Source: Bacillota bacterium
GTDB taxonomy: Bacteria > Bacillota_I > Bacilli_A > RFN20 > CAG-826
Length of the DNA: 19,112 nt
Assembly (NCBI GenBank): GCA_030831415.1
Contig: JAURLC010000036.1
Location: 1-19,112, forward strand
Direction of reading: 5' to 3'
Shown: in pieces, positions 7,685 to 14,453 of the stretch
Layout: every line of letters starts with the position of its first letter
Numbering within the stretch: the first letter of the stretch is position 1
Made by a program: the position numbers and the translations under genes
Notes under the pieces: generated by a model
What the model was told of the DNA's origin: nothing
Databases searched by the model: none
Seen by the model: only the letters and a program-made list of their open reading frames with translations

Positions 7685-8908
7685 TTATTCTTCATCATAG
7701 TTTGTAAAGTTAGGCTGATTGGTTTTCGATTGACGAATAATTTGTATTGGCCGCCGTACGTCATCTTCAATAATTTTATAACGATGCGCAAATCGTAACC
7801 CTCCCAAGGTAGACATGGACTTCAGCGTTCTAGCACCAACGGTTTTTACAAATGGAATCGTAAATCCTTGTCCTGTTCCAAGTGGAGATAATAATGTTTG
7901 TATTCCGTTTAATTGGGCTCCACCTCCAACTAAATAGAGTGGTAAATCCCGTAAATCTTGATCTTTTTGATCCACAAACACATGAGCCATTAAATCATTT
8001 AATTCTCCTACAAATGGGTCATAAAACTCGTGTAACGCCTGATTGAGTTCATCTTGGCGAATGGTAATGTTGTCCTTTGCATGAACTAGACCATTAAACA
8101 TTGGTTCTCGTGCTTCGTATCCATATTTTTCTTTCATTAATCGACTAGCATCCAGTGAAAGTCCAAAACGAGTTGATAAATAACTTGTTAATTGTTCAGA
8201 TCCTGTATCCACCATAAGTGTATGAATCAATTGGTGGTGAGAAATTAAATGAAGACTGGTCGCATTCGCACCGTGATCAATCATCCAATAAGCAGAAGGT
8301 AGATCTTGTTGATGACTTAATAGTAAATCCGCCATTCCTTGTCCATCTAAGATAAACCGTTTAACTGGAATTTTCACCATTTGAAATATCGCTTGAATGG
8401 ATTCTAAAAAAGTTTTATGAATATATTGCACATACGCTTGTAATAAAATGTTCGAGGTAATTTCACCAATAGGTGGATTAATCGAAACTTTTTGTCCATC
8501 AATGGTGTAAGCAACAGGTACTAAACACACTTGCGCAACATGGCCTTTGACTACTTCTTTTTGAAACATCGAATGGAGGTTTTGTATATCCATTGCATGA
8601 ATGGATCCATGAGGATCGACTGTATTCGTAGTTTTTTCACCATGATACACACTAAGCTTTAAGCTAGGGATAACGACTTCAATGTGAGTAAACGTATCCC
8701 CTATGTGTGTTTCCATATCGGTGACAAGGCGTTTAATTGCGGTCGCTAAAATTTGGGGATTTAAAAAAGCTTCACCTTGAAAAACAGGTAAGTAAGGTGT
8801 TTGCATCGTATGCAATACGACTGGTTTTGAAGACAGCTCATAACCCACCAATGCTTTCACACTGCCACTTCCTACGTCAAGAATTAAGATGGGTTGGTCG
8901 CTTTTCAT
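7685..8908 (-). CDS. ftsA: Divergent FtsA-like cell-division ATPase
   Basis: The 407-residue actin-fold protein sits immediately upstream of ftsZ, as FtsA does. The nucleotide-binding landmarks are visible: phosphate-1 LDVGSGSVKAL (10-20), phosphate-2 WMIDHGANATS (208-218) and the adenosine motif LYLVGGGAQLNGI (324-336). FtsA normally anchors FtsZ filaments to the membrane through a C-terminal amphipathic helix. Here only about 37 residues follow the last actin-fold strand (STLGGL), and they end in the polar NQPNFTNYDEE with no convincing amphipathic helix. Overall identity to well-known FtsA looks low by eye. The ATG at 8908 shares one base with the stop of the 58-aa gene before it (TAATG) and has no Shine-Dalgarno of its own, so translation is probably coupled. 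A Pilin-type ATPase or MreB identity is unlikely given the context. Confidence 0.88.
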   Translation of the reverse strand: MKSDQPILILDVGSGSVKALVGYELSSKPVVLHTMQTPYLPVFQGEAFLNPQILATAIKRLVTDMETHIGDTFTHIEVVIPSLKLSVYHGEKTTNTVDPHGSIHAMDIQNLHSMFQKEVVKGHVAQVCLVPVAYTIDGQKVSINPPIGEITSNILLQAYVQYIHKTFLESIQAIFQMVKIPVKRFILDGQGMADLLLSHQQDLPSAYWMIDHGANATSLHLISHHQLIHTLMVDTGSEQLTSYLSTRFGLSLDASRLMKEKYGYEAREPMFNGLVHAKDNITIRQDELNQALHEFYDPFVGELNDLMAHVFVDQKDQDLRDLPLYLVGGGAQLNGIQTLLSPLGTGQGFTIPFVKTVGARTLKSMSTLGGLRFAHRYKIIEDDVRRPIQIIRQSKTNQPNFTNYDEE

Positions 8909-9084
8909 TATCGAATAATCGTGTATAGAGGAGTGAATAAATACAAGAGTAATAATAGATTACTGACGAAAAACACGCCTAACCAAAACGTATGTTTTTG
9001 TTTTAGTTGATGTTTTTTTTCAAGTAATTCTTCACTAAATACTCGCTCTAAAGCCTGTGTGTCTAAAAAAGTAGTGGATTTCAT
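8908..9084 (-). CDS. 58-residue tail-anchored membrane protein between the ftsL slot and ftsA
   Basis: This short gene runs from the ATG at 9084 to a TAA at 8908-8910 that shares its last base with the ftsA ATG. It has the strong ribosome binding site AAGGAGG at about 9089-9095, five bases before the start, and overlaps the preceding 90-aa gene by ATGA. The product begins MKSTTFLDTQALERVFSEEL and has a charged, probably helical N-terminal part (residues 1-33) rich in Lys, Glu and Leu. A single hydrophobic segment follows at about 34-57 and ends after IIR. The Lys/His cluster before the membrane segment predicts N-in topology, so nearly all of the soluble part is cytoplasmic. That is opposite to FtsL/DivIC, whose coiled coil is outside. 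I do not recognise a family. Good signals and tight coupling make it very likely translated. Confidence 0.8.
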   Translation of the reverse strand: MKSTTFLDTQALERVFSEELLEKKHQLKQKHTFWLGVFFVSNLLLLLYLFTPLYTIIR

Positions 9085-9353
9085 TGTTCCCTCCTTGTGG
9101 TGATCATGAGTGCAATGTTTTCTGGAATGTCACTTACTATTTCTTCATTCGACTCTTCACTACTAGATGCCATGTCAGCACTACTCATCGATGATTGAAT
9201 GGAATTTTCCGAGGTCGTCGAAGCACCAACATTTAAGGTTAATGGAACGACGATTGCAACCAAAGCTAACGCAAGCGTTAAACTAAACGAACTTAATTTT
9301 CGTAATTGATAATAGGAACGTTTTCGATGCGTTTTATACAATTTATGCTGCAT
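9081..9353 (-). CDS. 90-residue single-TM protein in the ftsL position, Ser/Glu-rich exterior
   Basis: This gene lies directly after rsmH, where most bacteria have ftsL, and overlaps rsmH by 11 bp and the next gene by 4 bp. The product has a basic N-terminus (residues 1-19, including HRKRS), one transmembrane segment at about 22-40, and an external tail of some 48 residues. Between residues 45 and 74 the tail holds 12 serines and several glutamates. It shows no heptad pattern, so it lacks the coiled coil that defines FtsL. Position, size and topology are FtsL-like; sequence is not. VGAS at 42-45 could also be read as a signal-peptidase site, making it a secreted peptide. The function is unknown; a divisome role is inferred from context only. 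Confidence 0.75.
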   Translation of the reverse strand: MQHKLYKTHRKRSYYQLRKLSSFSLTLALALVAIVVPLTLNVGASTTSENSIQSSMSSADMASSSEESNEEIVSDIPENIALMITTRREQ

Positions 9354-10281
9354 ACGCTATTCTTTCTACCACCCGCAACGTGGCACTTTCAGAACGAGGA
9401 TTCCGTTCTTTCTCACTGAAAGAAGGTTTAATTGGATAAGGTTTCACTTCACAAAACGTGGGTTGAGGAATTTCTTCAGGTCGCAAGGCAGGACCATGAC
9501 GATCTCCTTCCACAACTGTCCAAGAACGAAAGATGGTTTTAACGACTCGATCTTCAGTAGAATGAAAACTTATAACGGCAATTCGCCCGTTTTGAATAAC
9601 AAAAGGTTCAAGAGCTTTGAGTGTAGCCTCTAATCGTTGCAGTTCTTGATTCACTTCCATTCGAAGTGCTTGAAAAACTTGTTTGGCAGGATGGCCTTTT
9701 TTCATTAACGCTTTTTTAGGTTTGGTTTGTTTTATGAGTTCAACGAGTTCAAACGTTGTTTGAATCGGGGCATGTTGACGATGGGCAACAATCGCTTTCG
9801 CAAGTGGGTAAGCAAACGTTTCATCCGCATAAGCTTGAAAAATATGGGATAGCTGACGGACATCGTACGTGGCAAGAATGGAAGCAGCGGTTTCTTTTTG
9901 TCGTTGATCCATTCGCATGTCTAGGGGACCATCAAAGCGATAACTAAAACCACGCTCAGGGGTATCGAATTGTGGACTTGAGACACCTAAATCCATGAGT
10001 ACACCATGAATATGATCGATACCTAACTCGTTCAAAATGGAAGTGATGTGATCAAAACTTTGATGAATCAACGTGAGTCGGGGTTCGGAAGCAAGTAAAG
10101 GTTTCAATGCTTCAATCGCTGTGGCATCTTGATCTACGCCAATCAATCTCCCCTTGGTTAGTTTAGCTAAAATTGCTTTAGCATGACCGCCACGACCAAT
10201 AGTTAAATCCACATAAATACCGTTTGGATGGATCGGAAGTAAGGACGTAACTTCCTCAAGAAAAACAGGAACGTGTTCCAT
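9343..10281 (-). CDS. rsmH: 16S rRNA (cytosine-1402-N4)-methyltransferase RsmH (MraW)
   Basis: The 312-residue SAM-dependent enzyme methylates N4 of C1402 in the decoding centre of 16S rRNA. The sequence begins MEHVPVFLEEV, has the SAM-binding DLTIGRGGHA at 25-34 and GVDQDA at about 48-53, and the family signatures MDLGVSSPQFD (96-106) and PERGFSYRFDGPLDMRMD just after. ISFHSTEDR and PRSESATLRV near the end are also characteristic. The ATG at 10281 shares one base with the mraZ stop (TAATG), with AAGGTGAG upstream inside mraZ serving as ribosome binding site. It is the second gene of the division cluster, as in nearly all bacteria. Confidence 0.98.
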   Translation of the reverse strand: MEHVPVFLEEVTSLLPIHPNGIYVDLTIGRGGHAKAILAKLTKGRLIGVDQDATAIEALKPLLASEPRLTLIHQSFDHITSILNELGIDHIHGVLMDLGVSSPQFDTPERGFSYRFDGPLDMRMDQRQKETAASILATYDVRQLSHIFQAYADETFAYPLAKAIVAHRQHAPIQTTFELVELIKQTKPKKALMKKGHPAKQVFQALRMEVNQELQRLEATLKALEPFVIQNGRIAVISFHSTEDRVVKTIFRSWTVVEGDRHGPALRPEEIPQPTFCEVKPYPIKPSFSEKERNPRSESATLRVVERIAYAA

Positions 10282-10706
10282 TATTTTTTCTCACCTTGAC
10301 CACCAAAATGGTCATATGAATCTTGCATATTTTTTTCATAGTTTGTCCACGTATCCAAATCCCATAATTCAAGATGGTCTTGAACACCTAAAATACTAAC
10401 TTGCTTGGATAATTTGTATTGTTTCAATGTATCAACAGGGAGTTGGATTCGACCATGACTATCAATCGATAATTCCAACACACTCGATAAAGCTAATCGA
10501 ACAAAGGGGCGTACATCTGCTTGTAAATAATCATATTGCGATAATTTTGCAACGAGATCATCAAAATTTTTGGCTGGATAAAGGGATAAGCATTGTTCAA
10601 AGCCGCGCATAGCAAATAAGGTTGAACCGCATTCCCCACGCATTTTTGCAGGAATGACAAGTCGACCTTTATCGTCTAAAGCATATACGAAACTACCAAA
10701 AAACAT
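10281..10706 (-). CDS. mraZ: Transcriptional regulator MraZ
   Basis: The 141-residue protein has the two SpoVT/AbrB-like half-repeats of MraZ: FFGSFVYALDDKGRLVIPAKMR at the N-terminus (first repeat at about 11-23) and ELSIDSHGRIQLPVDTL in the second (about 78-94). MraZ proteins form ring-like oligomers that bind GTGGG-type repeats upstream of their own gene and regulate the division operon; in some bacteria they repress and in Mycoplasma gallisepticum they activate. The ATG at 10706 is chosen because the family starts MFFG; a GTG at 10715 would add three residues and lies inside a predicted operator box. Two such boxes lie directly before the start, so autoregulation is likely. Short C-terminal tail; otherwise a normal length. 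Confidence 0.97.
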   Translation of the reverse strand: MFFGSFVYALDDKGRLVIPAKMRGECGSTLFAMRGFEQCLSLYPAKNFDDLVAKLSQYDYLQADVRPFVRLALSSVLELSIDSHGRIQLPVDTLKQYKLSKQVSILGVQDHLELWDLDTWTNYEKNMQDSYDHFGGQGEKK

Positions 10707-10709
10707 TTT

Positions 10710-10726
10710 TCCCACTTTCTCCCACT
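10710..10726 (-). promoter_or_regulatory. MraZ operator: two AGTGGGA direct repeats
   Basis: On the minus strand AGTGGGA occurs at 10720-10726 and again at 10710-10716, a 10-bp period (one helical turn), just upstream of the mraZ ATG. TGGG-containing repeats spaced about one turn apart in front of mraZ are the known MraZ binding site. The boxes lie just after the predicted transcription start and include the only Shine-Dalgarno-like bases, so binding could block both initiation and leader exposure (inference). Confidence 0.85.
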
Positions 10727-10735
10727 TATGCCTTT

Positions 10736-10763
10736 ATTATAAAGAGCATATAAAAAAAAGCAA
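10736..10763 (-). promoter_or_regulatory. Promoter of the mraZ division operon
   Basis: The minus strand shows TTGCTT (10758-10763), a 16-bp spacer and a perfect TATAAT (10736-10741). The predicted start is near 10729, giving a leader of some 23 bases that contains the MraZ boxes. The -35 lies inside the 3' arm of the pheT terminator hairpin. Confidence 0.8.
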
Positions 10764-10785
10764 ACATTATTTTTTCGTTTGCTTT
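10752..10785 (-). terminator. Intrinsic terminator after pheT
   Basis: On the minus strand AAAGCAAAC (10777-10785) and GTTTGCTTT (10757-10765) form a 9-bp stem with an 11-base loop, followed by a run of T (10752-10759). It starts 14 bp beyond the pheT stop and ends the pheST transcript. It overlaps the mraZ -35. Confidence 0.85.
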
Positions 10786-10798
10786 TCTTGATTTTGGA

Positions 10799-13186
10799 TT
10801 AACCGCGAAATTCTACGCCATGATTTTTGATGAGCTCTGTTTTGATGGTATCAATCGTTTGAAGAATGTCACTATCGAGTAACGTTTTTTGCCGATCAAG
10901 AAGTTTAATACGAAGTGCAAGTGATTGAAATCCTTTTGCCATGCGTTCACCTTGATAAATATCAAAAACATCGACCGAATGAACGATTGACTTGCCAGCT
11001 TTTTTAATCGTTTTCATAAGCGATGCAAACGTGACATCTTTTTTCACTACACAAGCTAAATCACGCGTTACAGAAGGATATTTTGCTAACTCTTGTAAAC
11101 GAATACTTGACGTTTTGACTTCCATTAACGCTTGCATATTGAGTTCTACCACTACCACATTTATTTTTCCAAATCCTAATTGGTCTTGTGCAAGCGGTGA
11201 AAGTTCACCGACAACTCCCACCAATTGCCCTTGAAGTTTTAGTAGTGCAGACTTACCAGGGTGAAGCAAGTCAGGACGATCGGCATAGGTTTCCCAACTC
11301 ACCCGACTCGCGTCAATAAATAACAAACCTAAAATAGTTTCAACAACACCTTTACCATCATAAAAATTGACCAATTTAGCTGACAGTAAACTTTGTTCAT
11401 AACGATCTCCATACCATACAATCGTTAATCGTTCTTGGGTCGCTTCAACGGATGACATGAGCGACCACTCAAATAATTGCCCAGAAGTCATTTGACGAGA
11501 GACATTATAAATAGCAGTGTCTAATAACGATTTTAAACCGGAGGTTCTAACGATTTGTTTTTCATCCGATAATGGATTTTTTATTCGATAAAAAGACGAC
11601 TGATCGAGTAATTGATATGCTTTCTCTTGGTTTTCGTCTACCAATGTATAGGTTAGACATTCTTGAAACGATAGACTGCGTAATACGTCTTTAATACGAC
11701 GGCGTTTTAATTGAAGCTCATTGTATCCTCCCGCTTGAATTGGTTGAATTAGTGGGGTTGACGTAATGGATTCAAAGCCGGATAAGCGAATAATTTCTTC
11801 CGCTAAATCCGCACTTTGTTTTACATCAACGCGTGAGGGGGGAATCACCATCATATCCCCTTCTCGCTCAATGCCTAAACGAGAAAGAATATCCACCATG
11901 TGGGATTCACTAAAAGACGTACCCAACAATCCATTAATTCGATTAGGTTCAAATTTAATCTTTGCCGATGATGATTCAAGGGGGGTGTGGCGAAGCCGTT
12001 GTTGAAATTCACCTACTGAAGTTAACGAAGAAATTAAAGCCTCCGTGTAGTTTAAAACTCGCTGACTGTCGCCCAAATAAATTCCTTTCGCGAATCGTTG
12101 AGAACTTTCGGAAATTAAATTCAACCGCAGGGCTGTTTTGCGTATGGACGAAGGATGAAAACTTGCTGCTTCAATCGCTATGTCTGTGGTCTTTTCATCC
12201 ACGGCACAAGAAAGAGAACCCATTACACCAGCTAAACACATGACGTTACCGTTTGATGAAATGTGAAGATCTTCAGGTAACAATTCGTAGGTTTTTTCAT
12301 CTAATGCAACAAAGATAGAGGCTGGATTTTGCCCAACTTGAAGAACTGAGGAGGGTAATTTTTTAACATCATACATATGCAACGGTTGACCCGTTAAAAG
12401 CATGACGTAATTTCCAATATCCACAAAAAAAGAAATAGGACGAACACCGCTTTTCATTAAACGTGTTTTCATCCATTGGGGCGTTTCGGATTGTCGGATG
12501 TTCGTTAATACTTGTAATGAAAACCCCGTAACACATTCATGCTCTACCTTTAATGTTAACGAAGGAGAAGTACGTTGGACCTTAAGGGGTTCCCATGTTT
12601 CCTTGATCAAAGGGACATTGCAAACGGCAGCAACTTCTTTAGCAAAATTTTCCATGCTCAATAAATCGGGTCGATTGGCAAGTAATTTGACAACAAAAAC
12701 TGTATCATCGTACCCTAAATGTTCTAAGATAGCATCATCGCCAAGCGGTGTAGTAGAGGGTAAGACTTCAATCCCTTCCACTTGATCTTTTCGTAAATAT
12801 TTACTCGGAATCCCTAACTCATTTAAAGCACAGACCATTCCTTGAGAAGGAACACCACGAATCGTTGACTCTTGGATTATCCCCCCAGGTAATACGGCGC
12901 CTGGTAAAGCTACCATGACGTGTTGTCCTACCTCAATATTGGGAGCACCGCACACGATGGATCGAATTCCGTGGTGACCCGTATCGACACTCACTTGATG
13001 GAGATGGGTTGATCCTTCCACTGCAAGTTTCGACAAAACTTTCCCTGTTGTGAGATGACTCGCTTGGGCAAATGGCACTACTTCTTCCACTTCAATCCCT
13101 GCTTTTATTAAGGCTTCGGCAACGGCTTGCGGAGTTAAGGAAGAGAGATCGACTAAGGTTGACAACCATTCATACGAAACATTCAT
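10799..13186 (-). CDS. pheT: Phenylalanyl-tRNA synthetase beta subunit
   Basis: The 795-residue subunit pairs with PheS in the (alpha-beta)2 enzyme that charges tRNA-Phe. It starts MNVSYEWLSTLVDLS. An EMAP/tRNA-binding OB domain follows at about 45-150 (SIVCGAPNIEVGQHVMVALPG), then the B3/B4 editing region, the B5 domain in the middle, and the C-terminal FDX-ACB anticodon-binding domain (last 95 residues, from YPSVTRDLACVV). The length is normal for a Firmicutes PheT. The ATG at 13186 has AAGGAG at 13195-13200, whose first bases overlap the pheS stop, so the two are co-translated. The gene ends 14 bp before an intrinsic terminator. Confidence 0.98.
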   Translation of the reverse strand: MNVSYEWLSTLVDLSSLTPQAVAEALIKAGIEVEEVVPFAQASHLTTGKVLSKLAVEGSTHLHQVSVDTGHHGIRSIVCGAPNIEVGQHVMVALPGAVLPGGIIQESTIRGVPSQGMVCALNELGIPSKYLRKDQVEGIEVLPSTTPLGDDAILEHLGYDDTVFVVKLLANRPDLLSMENFAKEVAAVCNVPLIKETWEPLKVQRTSPSLTLKVEHECVTGFSLQVLTNIRQSETPQWMKTRLMKSGVRPISFFVDIGNYVMLLTGQPLHMYDVKKLPSSVLQVGQNPASIFVALDEKTYELLPEDLHISSNGNVMCLAGVMGSLSCAVDEKTTDIAIEAASFHPSSIRKTALRLNLISESSQRFAKGIYLGDSQRVLNYTEALISSLTSVGEFQQRLRHTPLESSSAKIKFEPNRINGLLGTSFSESHMVDILSRLGIEREGDMMVIPPSRVDVKQSADLAEEIIRLSGFESITSTPLIQPIQAGGYNELQLKRRRIKDVLRSLSFQECLTYTLVDENQEKAYQLLDQSSFYRIKNPLSDEKQIVRTSGLKSLLDTAIYNVSRQMTSGQLFEWSLMSSVEATQERLTIVWYGDRYEQSLLSAKLVNFYDGKGVVETILGLLFIDASRVSWETYADRPDLLHPGKSALLKLQGQLVGVVGELSPLAQDQLGFGKINVVVVELNMQALMEVKTSSIRLQELAKYPSVTRDLACVVKKDVTFASLMKTIKKAGKSIVHSVDVFDIYQGERMAKGFQSLALRIKLLDRQKTLLDSDILQTIDTIKTELIKNHGVEFRG

Positions 13187-13198
13187 GTTATATTCTCC

Positions 13199-14230
13199 TT
13201 ATCTTCCTTGAAATTGTTTTAAAAAGCGTAAATTATTTTGATAAAACTTACGAATATCATCAATGCCATAACGAAGCATTGCGACACGTTCAATCCCAAT
13301 TCCAAAGGCGAATCCTGTCATCGTTTTGTCATTATATCCATTCATCGTTAGCACGCGAGGATGAACCATTCCACCCCCAAGAATCTCTATCCATCCGGTT
13401 TGTTTACACATCGAACACCCTTTTCCCGAACAGACAAAACAACTGACATCAATTTCAACGCTTGGTTCCGTAAAGGGGAAAAAGCTTGGTCGTAATCGAA
13501 TTTCACGTTTTTCACCAAAAAGTTTTTTTGCAAAGACAAGTAACGTATCCTTTAAATGACCCAGATTGACACCTTCTCCAATCACGAGACCTTCAATTTG
13601 TCCAAATTGATGGGAGTGGGTCGCGTCATCTTCATCACGTCGATACACTTTTCCAGGGCAAATGACTTGCACCGGTTGACCTTTTGCAGCTTCCATAACT
13701 CTTGCTTGCACCGGGGAGGTATGCGTTCGTAACAACGTCACATCATCCATATATAAAGAATCTTGCATATCACGTGCTGGGTGGTCTTTTGGAATATTCA
13801 ATAATTCGAAATTATAATGGTCGGATTCAACTTCTGGCCCTTCAGCAATTTGATAGCCCATCGCGACAAAAATATCTGAAATTTCTTCTTGAATTAAGAA
13901 GAACGGATGGGCAGTTTTAAGTTCTAATGCACGCCCAGGAAGCGTAATATCGAGCTGTTCTTCTGCAAACTTAGCTTGTAGCGCTTGTTTTTCAAGCCAT
14001 TCTTTTTTTGTATCGAGGGCTCGTGTGAGCTGATCACGCGCTTCATTGATGCGTAAACCGATCGATTTCTTTTCCTCAACAGATAAATCTTTGAGTAGAC
14101 CGAAAATACTCATAAGTTCAGATTTTTTAGCTAAATATTGATTACGGACTTCGGTTAACTGATCAAGGGTTTGAGCCTGATCGATGGCAGCTAGTCCAAG
14201 TTGGGTGATGTCGAAGATTTTCTTTTCCAT
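13199..14230 (-). CDS. pheS: Phenylalanyl-tRNA synthetase alpha subunit
   Basis: This 343-residue class II catalytic subunit has an N-terminal coiled coil (about 1-90) that contacts tRNA, then the aminoacylation core. Motif 1 lies around DHYNFELLNIPKDHPARDMQD (137-157). LLRTHTSPVQ follows (166-175), then the metal/Cys-rich stretch CFVCSGKGCSMCKQTGW (264-280), then GGGMVHPRVL, and motif 3 FGIGIERVAML at 309-319. The ATG at 14230 has GGAG six bases upstream. It is the first gene of the pheST operon and follows a T-box leader with a Phe specifier. A TrmH-family gene lies upstream, as ysgA does in Bacillus. Confidence 0.98.
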   Translation of the reverse strand: MEKKIFDITQLGLAAIDQAQTLDQLTEVRNQYLAKKSELMSIFGLLKDLSVEEKKSIGLRINEARDQLTRALDTKKEWLEKQALQAKFAEEQLDITLPGRALELKTAHPFFLIQEEISDIFVAMGYQIAEGPEVESDHYNFELLNIPKDHPARDMQDSLYMDDVTLLRTHTSPVQARVMEAAKGQPVQVICPGKVYRRDEDDATHSHQFGQIEGLVIGEGVNLGHLKDTLLVFAKKLFGEKREIRLRPSFFPFTEPSVEIDVSCFVCSGKGCSMCKQTGWIEILGGGMVHPRVLTMNGYNDKTMTGFAFGIGIERVAMLRYGIDDIRKFYQNNLRFLKQFQGR

Positions 14231-14248
14231 AAGGTTCTCCTTTTAAAT

Positions 14249-14276
14249 AAAAAAAGTCATCCTTTTGAGGAACGAC
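14249..14276 (-). terminator. T-box attenuator terminator before pheS
   Basis: An imperfect stem (GTCGTTCCT at 14268-14276 with AGGATGAC at 14256-14263; one G-T pair and one bulged base) is followed by seven T (14249-14255). It is the conditional terminator of the Phe T-box. Confidence 0.88.
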
Positions 14277-14433
14277 AGTTGCCGTGGTACCATCCTCGTT
14301 CGGTTGACCGCACTTAATTGGTGATGTTAACGCCATCGACGGTTAGCTTCTCTTGAAAGTGAAATTCAAATGCGATGAAGTGGTCTCACTTGTCACTTCT
14401 CCCTGATGAGCATTCTACTAAGCTTTCGCTAAC
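14249..14433 (-). ncRNA. T-box leader of pheST (UUC Phe specifier)
   Basis: The minus-strand leader starts at a stem I base helix, GTTAGC (14428-14433) with GCTAAC (14342-14347). Inside it GAAAG/CTTTC and AATGC/GCATT bracket a specifier loop. Its 5' strand holds the AGTA loop-E bases, and its 3' strand reads GAATTTCA, placing UUC (Phe) at 14361-14363. The T-box motif AGGATGGTACCACGG lies at 14282-14296, where the usual GGGTGG is GGATGG. GAGG before the motif can pair with CCTC in the terminator arm to form the antiterminator. Uncharged tRNA-Phe should turn the operon on. Confidence 0.95.
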
Positions 14434-14439
14434 AAAATT

Positions 14440-14448
14440 AGTATATCA
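14440..14448 (-). promoter_or_regulatory. Promoter of the pheST T-box leader (extended -10)
   Basis: TATACT (14440-14445) is preceded by TGA, giving an extended -10 on the minus strand. A good -35 is not evident. Transcription would begin close to 14433, exactly at the stem I base helix. The upstream promoter part lies inside the 3' end of the TrmH-family gene. Confidence 0.6.
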
Positions 14449-14453
14449 TGAAA

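Noticed and set aside
10707..10715. GTG start of mraZ at 10715
   Set aside because: The family begins MFFG, which matches the ATG at 10706; the GTG is part of an AGTGGGA operator box.
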